Positions 11,801-23,900 of a stretch of 64,000 bases of DNA are shown in pieces. Source of the DNA: Harmothoe impar (Eukaryota; Annelida; Polychaeta; Phyllodocida; Polynoidae); NCBI GenBank assembly GCA_947462335.1, contig OX381704.1, forward strand, positions 21,158,442-21,222,441, written 5' to 3'. The notes beneath the pieces are model-generated. The model worked only from the letters and a program-made list of their open reading frames with translations, was not told the origin of the DNA and did no database searches. Both the position numbers and the translations under genes were made by a program. Position 1 is the first letter of the stretch; each line of letters opens with the position of its first letter.

Positions 11801-13732
11801 AGATGTAACTACATCCTTCTTCAAAAGATTCTTGGTTATAAATAATAAAACTGCATATTTGCATTCTGCGCTACAACAAACAGCCTATTCTGTATACGGT
11901 ACAAGCATTGAGGTCGTGGACATACAAAAGTGCTTCTGTGCAGAAGTGCGCTATTATTTATTTGGTACGGGTTACTGGTAGGTAGAGAGAGGGAAGTGAC
12001 ATGATACACAAATAGAACTATGTTTCAAACAGTGTCATTGACATATCACAGTTTGTACAAGAAACACGCTACTTCGCTTGGTCTCCCTGACACTCATCCT
12101 TTGCTACACAAAGTCTTCTTCACCAATTTACTGAACTTAATAAATACGATAATATGATGTGACAACAAACTTTCTTCTATAACCTAATTGATTTATTTTC
12201 AGTAAATGCAAAACGGAAATCATTTTCCAGAGTTCCTGATAATATAGTTATGCGGCAAGATTTTACAGCCCTTTTTGTTGACCCTTTCCATCACGCCATC
12301 CATCAGACCAACGATACTAACAGGACAGTATTTCAAGTTTTAAGAAGGTCACCGAGTCATGAGGGGTAAATACACAGATTCATCAGAAAACCTTTTTCCC
12401 TTTTTGAAAAGAAACCTGTCTTATCTAAAGGTTTCCACAGAAGATCAATCCAAACTTTCAACAATGGAAAAAAAGAAGATATATACAGTAATACTATGTA
12501 CTAACTGGGTCACGCAACTAAATCGTCTTGGTTATGCTCATAAAATATGTCGCGCTGCGCAATATAGATTCAACAAAAAGAAATATTATGACCAAACCTA
12601 GTCTGAAATAGCTTAACGCAATATCTACCTACCATGTGTAAATTAAATTAAATTCATTCAAATATAAGAACATGTGTAAATTATAAATCAGAACAATTAT
12701 AGTAATTATACTTAACTCTTTCTGGTTCTGGGAAATACAACATGACAAAGAGATATGTAGCCACCTTGGCAAATGCTTTATAAATCATGACAAACATGCC
12801 ATGATAAAAAATAATTCAGCCGGTTCAAAATCTACGATAATGATTATACTATATACGTATGACCATAACAGGGCAATGTTGGAAAAGTCATATTATTAGA
12901 AATTATCCATAAAAACTAAAAAAAAAAATTCCAATTGGCCCTTTACTGTATACTTCTCGCCAAAGACCACAAGGTTTCATTACATCTCCATAACCCTCAA
13001 GCATTGCGGAGACAGAAGTTTCTGATAATATGTTATCTTAATGGGAGGTCAGAAATCACAGCATCATCTTATTTATATTCAGTTTGTGGGCATAGTACAA
13101 CATAATAAGTCAGATACGCTATGCCAGAAATGATATTCCCTAAAAGCAGGAGTCAAGGTGGCGGTTTGCACCAGTGTATGTCTTGACGAGGTATGGGCAC
13201 TACGCTCGCTTGTTTATCCCTTCAAGGACAGCATAATGCTTTGACTTAGCATGCCCTTTAGTCATCATGATGCATAAATGCAGCCACTAATGGACATGAA
13301 GCCCTGAGGCATCATGCTGGCCTTAACGGGGAAACGCAGGACAATCAAGCACAGGAGACGGGTCTCTTTAGGCCGTTCGCAGATAATGAGATGAGGTAAT
13401 ACCCCGTGCAGGCCCCGACTCACCCCCACCCTGAGGTTGTACCGCCTGGCGTCTCGTCATACAGACGGTGGGGCCAGCACGCGTAGAGAGTGGACATCAC
13501 AGTAGCATACTATACCGTACCATCGGCAATAAGCTCCCCAGCGCTTATATACTTGGAGGTCTGAGTACGCCTGGCGCTTACCGTATGCAAGATCTATATC
13601 TAGTACTCTAGAGAACTTTCAATACCCCTCTACCCCAGCGCTTCAACACGACGGTATGGTAGCTCCTCTATATGAGTGGCTCTAGATGCCTCCCTCCCTC
13701 CTCTGCCTGGTTGTACCTGTGTGTAGCGGCAT
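8871..13732. other. Gene-free 3' flank of UBR
   Basis: I find no convincing gene. The sequence is AT-rich and unique-looking, with a C-rich patch near 11,155-11,172 and a diverged copy of the dispersed ATGATGCATGAATGCAGC repeat near 13,260-13,325. Minus-strand AATAAA candidates for the UBR transcript lie near 12,190 and 11,945. None is close to the stop codon, so the UBR 3' end is unresolved. Confidence 0.4.
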
Positions 13733-14999
13733 CTAGAGGTGCTGCCAGTCGATGGTGTGCAGGTTGGTGTTGGACTCGAGTGAGTGCGCGATCTCCTCCA
13801 TGACGGAGTGTGAGAGCCACAGCCGCTGCAGCTTCCTATAGCGGTCCATGCACAGGTGTAGCGGGTTACCGCGCCTGGAATATAGACAATGTAAAACAGG
13901 ATTAGGGTATGTGACAATCTTAAGGCGTTAGAAGCCCAAATGTTGGACACCCCTAAAACAGCAGTAGCACTGCAGCCGGGATAGGTACTTAGCCCTATAT
14001 ATAGAGTAGGGGTTTAAGAGCCGCATGATGGCCAAGGAGACTACCAACACCATAAATCGTCGACGTGTACTGATCTCGTGGGGTCGGCATGATGCATGAA
14101 TATAGCAGCACTGGCAAGTTACTGGCCAGGAATGTATCAATCATATAGGATCGGCAAAATGGATTGATGCATTACTGGCGAGTTACTCGTCAGGGCTGCA
14201 TGAATGCACCATGGCGACAAAGGTATAGTTTATTAAATTTAAAGCACAATACTGTCCTTAGAGGGTTATAACTGATTCATATTCCAATGTTGTAACATAC
14301 CTGAGTCCTTGGTCGGTCTCTCCGTAGTCGTCGAGGTATGGTGGTTCGAAGAAGCAGCCCTTACCCCGGTTACTGAGTAACAGCACTTGGCACTCACGGA
14401 CCCTGGAGGTGAAAGGTACAACTCATTAGTCCCCATTGTAAGTGCAGTTAACCCTTTGAGGGCTGCATAGTTTAATACATCACAGGTGCCAAGATGACTA
14501 CTCAGGCAATGGGTACATTTGGCAGCACTAAAATCAGTTGCTGGACTGAGAGTTCAGAATCCCCTGGTCCTGGGTAGCTCTGATGCACGATGCTCTCCGT
14601 AGCTCTGATACAGAGAGCCCTGGATCATAGCGGTAGTAGGGGAGTGATCAAGTGGGGCTGGGGTGAATTTCTACACGGATTTTTCAGGCCCTCCTTACTC
14701 TAGAAAGGGTTAACAATTTAGTATCGTGCCCGATTTTTCTCTGGAAAAAGAGTGAATTATTTTCGCCCACCACCTATGCTCAATAATGGCCACGCCCTAA
14801 AATGATGTACAAACAGTAGTAAACTTACCTGAGGAACATGCCTGTGCCGGCCCCGCAGGTGATGGTGTGGGCGGTGGCGGCTCCCACCGTCTCCCCGTCT
14901 ATATCGGTCTGACAGCAGTAGCTCTGGGAACACAGCATCTTGCCGCACACTAGGCACATGGTGGGCGCCCGGCTGTCGTCTCCCTCCGACTTGGGACAC
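13733..14999 (-). CDS. UBR2: UBR exons 35-37: Cys-rich C-terminal cap
   Basis: Exon 35 encodes a CPKSEGDD then [16 protein letters not shown] cluster, followed by [14 protein letters not shown]. Exon 36 gives [20 protein letters not shown] and [13 protein letters not shown]. Exon 37 gives [20 protein letters not shown] and ends at TAG. This is the conserved zinc-binding end of UBR1-family ligases, implicated in autoinhibition in the known members. Confidence 0.92.
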
Positions 15000-17900
15000 C
15001 TGCAGGGGGATATGTATTTTAGATTATTACTCAACTCAGGAACATTGGGGAAATGAATATTCACTGTGACTACTGCAAGTAAACTGCTTCACTGTGACTA
15101 CTGCAAGTGGACTGCTAACTTATTGAAGTAACACTGAAGACTATTGGTAATACGTGTATTAATGAAGTGTATGATTAAATGGCTAACTTAGTCCATCTCG
15201 GGAGCCTGTCCCATGGCACCTGCGGTGCCACTGGACAGGCTCGCTCTACGTCGTGACTTGGTCACAGGCCACTCTATCTAGGCTCGCCGTGGTTAAACGC
15301 GTAGACCAACAGCTATTCATTCTTAGCTGTGCACCGTCATGATGCATGAATGCATGATGATGATAAAAGGCATGATACATCAAAGCACTATGCTTCTCTT
15401 AAAGGGATACGGTAGTATAGATTTTGTAGATATTTTATAATGAGTGTGGCAACTTACGTGAATGTGCAGACTTTGTTGATGAGTTGGCTGTAGTCGTGCG
15501 GCAAGGGCATGAGCTGGTTAACTTGTAGTGGGTACTTTACGAGCGAGGCTGTACCCGCCGACAGTTTATGTACCGTAGACGCTTCACTGCACCAACTGTA
15601 ACAGGCAAACGGTTAACTTATAGATGAAGAGACACAAACTTCTAAGTCTTAAAGACTATAAATATAAGACTTAAAGAGAAAAATATATCACATTGGGCAT
15701 AGAAAAAAAAAGGTCCAGGAAAAGAATAACTAGCAAAATCCCATGCATAGGAAGTGTTCATCATTTAGTAACTTACTTTTGTACAATCTGGTGCAGTAGA
15801 GGTGAGTCAGGTTCAGTGAGTAGACTGACAGGACACAGTGGGAGGGCCAGGTAATGGCACATGGCCTCCATCTCATCCTCGCAGTGCTCTGCACAATGGT
15901 AAAGGTTGTCCATCGTCATTGATCATAGAAGATGTTAAAATGTAGGGGTCCAAGCATGGACCCTTGAGGTACTCCATGCATATTATCATTGAGCTGCTCA
16001 ATAGGATTTACACAGTTCTCTTGAACTATAATACATGTGCTTTGTTCAATATATTAGTGCAAACTCTGATAGTTCTTGTGATTATATTTCATGGTTTATC
16101 TTATCAAAAGCCTTGGGAAAGTCAGGAGATTGAGAATGTAAGTGAATTTCCGTCTGCTCTATATTTTAGAAATTCAATAAAAAGGTGCTGTGCTGCATTC
16201 GTACATCACTCCGACTCAAAGAGGTCGATACACTCCTGAAGACATGAATGGTGAATAGACTGGTAAGGGCTGCACTGTGCAACTCTTAAAGGTTTAACTG
16301 GAAGGTATAACTGATAAACGAGACAAGATACTCTATATCAACCCATGCTACACTGCAAGGATTTATTCATTTTGAATGTAAGTCTGTCCTACCTGTGAGT
16401 TTTGGGGGTGGTCGTACCCCGGTGAGGTAGTGGAAGAAGAGGGTAGCAGAGCGCAGGAAGGGCAGGCAGGCTGTGCGGATGTAGACGCTGAGATGCCAGG
16501 CTGACGGCACCTTACCCACCTCCATTCTGTAAGCACAGATGATACCAGTCGTGTTAATATATATTAAACCTTTAAGGACGGCCACTTGTTATCATGATAC
16601 ACAAGTACAGTGCCCGCAAGTTACCTACTGGCACTGGGTTGGTGCACCATGCATAATTTTGCCCCTTAGGGTTGGCATGATGCATGAATGCAGCATGCGG
16701 TAGTTACATGCTCGGGCTACATTTATGCATCATGCCAGTAAAGGATAGTACATTAAAGCATTATGGTATTTTTTAAGGGTTAATCACGTTCTGACTTCAC
16801 TCACTGTGACTAAACACAGTATAGAGATCTGTATACTATATTATACCTACTCATAGCCACATTGTATGAATTGGTACTGTGGACAGGTTTTGTAACCAAG
16901 TAGGTAGTATGGATGTAATGGACAACTTACTTTGCATAATGCCGTAGTTGAGTGTATATCCGCACCAAGGCTTCTCCCTCGGCATCTGTCTCTGTCTCCA
17001 TATCCTCCTCTGGAAGTGGACATTAAATGGGTTTTATTATCTGTATTATATTTCTGACCTATCATGCTATGGCATTTTTAAGTTCAGCTAGAATCATTAC
17101 TGTAAAAAGTGGGTTCTTATTAATTTTAGATACATCTTACCCGGCCCTTATACAAGACTGGCGAATAACCAAGACTAGACAAACTCTAGTGCATTTATTT
17201 TTACCATTTTATTTCAACTGGTACTACTTTGACTGTCATTACGTTAGTTGAACTCACCAAAGTTGGAGAAGTCAGCAGACAGGAGTATCTGTATCAGGTG
17301 TGCGGTCAGCACCAGTTGTAGCACATGCTGGTCGTTCAGATCTCCTGTCGGTATACGTGACAGGGCGTTGGGCGCGCCTGACGTGGTGTCGTCCGTGTAG
17401 AGGGCGGGCAGGGAGAGACACAACATGACCAGGTAGTGGAACATCTCAATGTCCAGCACGGCCGGCGTCTCCTGCAGCTTCTGACTGCCGGCCCCCAGGA
17501 TGGTCGCTGTAGGGGTAGATTAACACAGATTATAGCTACTGACACATGGCCCTCAGATTAACACAGATTATAGCTACTGACACATGGCCCCCAGATTGAC
17601 ACACATTATAGCTACTGACTCCCGACCCCCAGATTGACACACATTATAGCTACTGACTCCCGGCCCCCAGATTAACACAGATTATAGCTGCTGACACCCG
17701 GCCCCCAGGATGGTCGCTGTGGGGATAGATTAACACAGATTATAGCTACTGACACACGGCCCCCAGATTAACATAGATTATAGCTACTGACACCCGGCCC
17801 CCAGGATGGTCGCTGTGGGGATAGATTAACACAGATTATAGCTACTGACACCCGGCCCCCAGATTAACATAGATTATAGCTTCTGACTGCCGGCTCCAAG

Positions 17901-20900
17901 GATGGTCGCTGTAGGGGTAGATTAACACAGATTATAGCTACCTCGCGTATAAGCCTAACTCGCGTATAAGCCGCACCCCGACTTTGGGCCGATCCTTTAA
18001 GCCGCACTAGCGGTCTGATTATGGTGACTTTAGCACTGTACCATAGAAGCAAAAACTTGCGTATAAGCCCCACTCCGACTGGGCCGATCCTATAAGCCGC
18101 ACTGGCGATCTGACTCGCGTTTACCGCACTGAAATCCGGCACCCAGATTAACACAAATTATAGCTACTGACACCCGCCCCCAGGATGGCCACTGTAGGAG
18201 CAGATTAAAGCTGCTATACTACTTGGCACACTCAAACCTATATTATCTTCATTTGTATCTCAGATGATTGTATAACCCTTTCCCTATTATAATCTGTCAT
18301 TTATTTTGACAAGAGATTCTTAATATATGCAAAACAAGACTCTAATTCCAGCTACTATTTATATTCTGGTGGGCTTTGATAAGTTAGTGTTAAAAAATGA
18401 CACCAGGTGGCAGCACTGAGTGGACTGCTACCTGCAAGTCTTGCATCGCTGATCTTACCAACAGAGTCTACTATTTCCTAGTGTAACACTGCAGATGGCG
18501 CCAACTTGTTGATATAATTAAGTGCTGAATAGAATGCTGGAAGCATTCTATTTTTTCTGATCTTTATCTTTGAATTTAGCACAGTTAAAAGCCACAAATT
18601 TGATTGGGATCTTACCAGTACACTGCACTAAGGAGACCCTTTATAAATATGCAGAAAGTGAACATTCTATATATCTGAGGTAGTATGGCAGCTTTAATAT
18701 ACAACGCTTGTTGCTCACAGCTCCCCTACCCCCGCCAAGAAGCATATAGGGTAGGAGGTCTCACTTAGCACCTCGCCTATGGGCATAGTGTGACAAGCCT
18801 CCCCCCTCTAGCCCCATCTACCCCCCCCATGAAAGTGGGCGACCTTGTGTGCTCACTATTGAAAACTATGGAGAATAGGGAGTTTTATGTGGTTCTTTTG
18901 AGTCTTTATTAGAGTGATATCAAATGAAAAGAAGGGGTTTTCTAGACCAAAAAATCCTGCTGAATCCAAATTTTGTGATCTTGATTCCCAAAAACTGACC
19001 AAATCCACTCAAAAATGATGTTTGATGATGTAAAGTATTAAGAAAATGTACAAAATAATGTTGAAAATGTTTGGGACATTACCTATATATCAACCTGTCA
19101 ATCAAAATCAGTACCTCAATCTACCTATTCAAAATTGGCCTATCCCTCAATCTGACAGGCTTTCTTCCTATGTATCACTCTACCTATCCTGCACACTGCC
19201 TATCCCTCAGCCTACCTATCCCTCAAGTTACCTATCCCTTGAATTAGAACCTTCTCTTGGATTAGCTCATCCCTCCAAAAGCTTAAAGGCTAAAGCCTAT
19301 CCCTCTCCTTGCTACTCCTGCCCACTTTCTGTGCCTACCTATCACTGAGTCTACCTATCCCCAATATGCCTATCACCCAACCTACCTATCCCTCTTGTGA
19401 CTATCCCTCACTCTGCCTATTTGCCATGTTTTATCAGCTTTATCCATATTTCAACTATGCCTATCTGCTAAGCATAACATTCCTCACCATGTCCACTATG
19501 ATTTGTACCTATCCTCGATTTTCCTATCACCCAGCCTACCTATCCCTCAATGTGACTATCCCTCACTCTGCCTATCCCTCATGTTTCATCTACATTCAAT
19601 TTATCTAATCCCACATGGAGCTCAACATAACATGTCTACTATTTCTATGTATAAGTTAATTTTCCTATCATCTAGTCAGCCTATCCTTCATTGAGCCTAT
19701 CCTGGCATATCCCTCATGCTTAACCTACACATCCCTCAGACTCCCTAGCCCCCATGGGATTTACATATCCCCACCTTGCAAGATACCCTCCATATCTATC
19801 TCTCACACTGCTTATTACCCACACTACCTATCCCTCTCAGACTTCATTTTGCCGAATACCTATCCCTCATGTTATGACTAGCCCTTATTCTGCCTATCCC
19901 TCATACTCCCTATAACCTTTTACCTATCTAAGGTCTCCCAGCCTTCCTTTTTCCCAATGTACCTACACTATTCCTTAGTAAACATACACCTAAGGTACCT
20001 ATCCCACAGTGTACATACACATGTACCTTCATCTACCTATCACTCATGCTTCATATAATTGAGTCTACCTATATCCTCAGAGTGCCTATCCTTCATCCCC
20101 TTCATGTTTTTATGTGAAGCCCTTAATGTATCCATCTATACTACATGTTGCATACCCCTGCCCCCGACATTTCCCCTGTCCTCCTATCACCCATGGCCAA
20201 TATCTGCTGATGGGTAAATAGAGAAATGGGTTAAATGAAGAATATACAGAATGTGTGATATGCAGCATGGGGGATAGGAAGATAGAGAGATCTAGAGTGA
20301 GCAAGTAGGATAGATAAAGAGAAAGCTAGGCATCTTCAGGGCAGGCAATGTCAGGCATAGATCTGGACAAGCACGAACATTTAAGAGGCTAAGGGCTGTG
20401 CACAGAGACATGAGAGATATGCAGGCTGAAGGATAGGCACAGAGGGGGACAGGCATAATTTATAAGAGGCAGACTGAGAAATAGAAAGAGAGAACAGAAC
20501 ACAAGGTGAGGGATATGTATACGACAGGTTAGACACACTGAGGGATATACCGCAACAGCATGAAGGATAGGCATCATGAGGGATAGGTAGGCTGAATGAT
20601 ATGAAACTTGAATGATAGCTAGATGGAGGTATATGTGCAAGTAAACTGTAGGATAGATACCTTAGGGGTATGTTGACTAAGGAATGGTCACCATAGGTAA
20701 CAGTAAAAAGTTATAGGGAGCATGAGGGAGAGGCAAAATGAGGGACAGTCATAGAGGGCATGAGGGATAGGTATTCAGGAAGATCAATTGTGAAAAGAAT
20801 AGGTAGTATGTGTCTAATAAGTAGTTTGAGAGATAGGTATGGAGAGCATGTTTCAAGGTGGGGATATTATGTAAAAGCCATGGGGCTAGGGAGTCACAGG

Positions 20901-23900
20901 GATGTGTAGGTTAAGCATGAGGGATATGACAAGATAGGCTCAATGAAGGATAGGCTGACTAGATGATAGGAAAATTAACTTATACATAGAAATAGTAGAC
21001 ATGTTATGTTGAGCTCCATGTGGGATTAGATAAATTGAATGTAGATGAAACATGAGGGATAGGCAGAGTGAGGGATAGTCACATTGAGGGATAGGTAGGC
21101 TGGGTGATAGGAAAATCGAGGATAGGTACAAATCATAGTGGACATGGTGAGGAATGTTATGCTTAGCAGATAGGCATAGTTGAAATATGGATAAAGCTGA
21201 TAAAACATGGCAAATAGGCAGAGTGAGGGATAGTCACAAGAGGGATAGGTAGGTTGGGTGATAGGCATATTGGGGATAGGTAGACTCAGTGATAGGTAGG
21301 CACAGAAAGTGGGCAGGAGTAGCAAGGAGAGGGATAGGCTTTAGCCTTTAAGCTTTTGGAGGGATGAGCTAATCCAAGAGAAGGTTCTAATTCAAGGGAT
21401 AGGTAACTTGAGGGATAGGTAGGCTGAGGGATAGGCAGTGTGCAGGATAGGTAGAGTGATACATAGGAAGAAAGCCTGTCAGATTGAGGGATAGGCCAAT
21501 TTTGAATAGGTAGATTGAGGTACTGATTTTGATTGACAGGTTGATATATAGGTAATGTCCCAAACATTTTCAACATTATTTTGTACATTTTCTTAATACT
21601 TTACATCATCAAACATCATTTTTGAGTGGATTTGGTCAGTTTTTGGGAATCAAGATCACAAAATTTGGATTCAGCAGGATTTTTTGGTCTAGAAAACCCC
21701 TTCTTTTCATTTGATATCACTCTAATAAAGACTCAAAAGAACCACATAAAACTCCCTATTCTCCATAGTTTTCAATAGTGAGCACACAAGGTCGCCCACT
21801 TTCATGGGGGGGTAGAGGGGGGGGGGGGGGCTATAACATAGGAATCTACCGAGTCGGACATCCTACCCTATATAATCCTTGCCCCCGCCCCCATTTCAAC
21901 AGCGAAAAAATTCCATGGAGTAGACATACCTGAGAGTAGTGTGACGCAGTGTTTCTTGACGATGTCTGGCTGGATGACCTGACTACACACGGCAGCAAAC
22001 CGCACCACCGCACTCAGACACTCCGCCTTCCTGGACGCCAGACCGCCAAACAGCGGCTTACCCTCGTCACGCAGACTTTGTTCTGTCAAATAGAGGTGGA
22101 ATTAACTGTTACTTTAACACTTGACTCCTCATTCATAAATGTATTAATTTTCTGCTTTGAGATGGTAAAATACTTCACGATTTAGAGATACGTATGTTGC
22201 CTTAAAGCAATATTTCTCGTCATGATGCACAAATGCAGTGCAGGCGAGAATTGCATTGCATTTATTTAGCAATGCATCAGCCCCGTAGGGTGGGCATGAT
22301 ACATCAGGTTGGATGCATCCATGCAGGAATGCATCACAACGACAAAAAGGTTAATTGTTGGAAGAGTTAGAAGTGACAAAAATGTGTTTACCTGCAGCCA
22401 TGACAGTGTAGGCACACGTGGACCACGCCATGACCGGTACCCGGATGTTCTCGTCATCTGGGTTCACTCCCAGACCAACCTGAGCGACAGAAAAAAGGAT
22501 TATAATATTTTTGTTAATACATGTACTCAAAAATTGTGTAATTTCCTCCTAGTACAGTAAATATTTATCCTGTAGAGGCAACCTTGAAATAGTCATGTAC
22601 TGCCTCTTCAGAGTTTGATGTGTAATAGTTGTCTTATACTGAGTTTAACTAAACTCGGCGACTTGCCATGGTTTCTCAAAACCTTTCTTTTTTCAATCTA
22701 ACACCCCTATATTGTAACAACATGACCACTCCATAACATCCCAATAACAGCGTCTTATTTCATGGTGAATACGGCCTATCAATGCTAAGGCAATGGGAGG
22801 GTCGTATGCAAGTAAAGCGTGAAATAACCCTCGGCCGTATTGCACGCTCTGGCCGTATTGCACGCTCAAAATTCAAAATGGCGGCCGACGGAAGTAAACA
22901 AACATCGCGGAAGTTAACAAACATCGTGGAGGTAACCAAACATAGCCTGCAAATCTATTTTAGATCAAAATACCCTGAAATAAACACAGAGCGTCACTTA
23001 AAAGTCACCTTGTCAGTGGTTATCTCACTCGAGCTGCCTGCCCCGTACTGCACTAGGCCTGCGGCCAGCGTGCAGTACGGGGCAGGCAGCTCTTGTGAGA
23101 TAACCACTGACTCGGTCACTTTAGCGTGCAGCTCTGTCTATATACTTACTGCGTATACGTCCGAGGCATATTTCTTCAGCATCTGCATAATACTGTCTGA
23201 GAAATGATCACTGCAACAGGAAAACGACAGGTGTTTTATTAGGGTTAACAAGATTCATGGTTTAAATATAATTTGCCCGGGCCTTCCTAATAGTAAGTTA
23301 CATATATAGGCAACTTGTGGTACGTTGACGTACGTCAAACACAGTGAAGCTTTTCATCGTTATTATCTGATTTACAATTTGAATTGTCATCTTCAAAGAA
23401 TACACTTATCTCTGACGGTAGCCATTATATTATTTCAAATAGAGTTCTCTTTCATTTATATTATTCATATGAAAATACATTTCAGAACCCATTAGCCATT
23501 ACCTACCTTGAGTCTAGATACACATATTCAAAGAGAAGCTGGAAGTTTTTGGCGACTGAATCGGCCATCATCTTTGTGACTCCAGACAGCGGGCACGGCA
23601 CAAAGAAAAAGGCATCTTCATCTGTAGGTGACGACAACACAAAGACATTGTTAGTAAAGAGACAAAGGTCCACCACAGAGGCATACATCGACATCGTTCT
23701 ACATGATTGGGGCCTGGGTCGTATCACATTAGGTGAATAAGATGATGAGTCGACGTGTCTTAGTCTAAAATGAAGAAAATCCCAAAATCGAGCATGGTTG
23801 CAGTCTGCATGAATACAGCCCAGGTGAGTTACTGGACTGCATTCAAATCCATCATACCGATAGTTCGATAGTCTAAACCCCGTTGGCTCGGAATGATGCA

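Noticed and set aside
19046..19694. Identical 100-, 99- and 63-aa ORFs in both arms of the palindrome
   Set aside because: They translate the CTATCCCTCA-type subrepeats (Pro/Tyr/Leu/Ser-rich) and match only because the arms are inverted copies; no start context or family features.
22782..23207. 141-aa ORF over the hairpin and UBR exon 27
   Set aside because: It runs through the inverted repeat and then antisense through a real exon; likely transposon remnant sequence with no recognisable domain.
23384..23740. 118-aa plus-strand ORF
   Set aside because: It overlaps UBR exon 26 in antisense and has no independent support.
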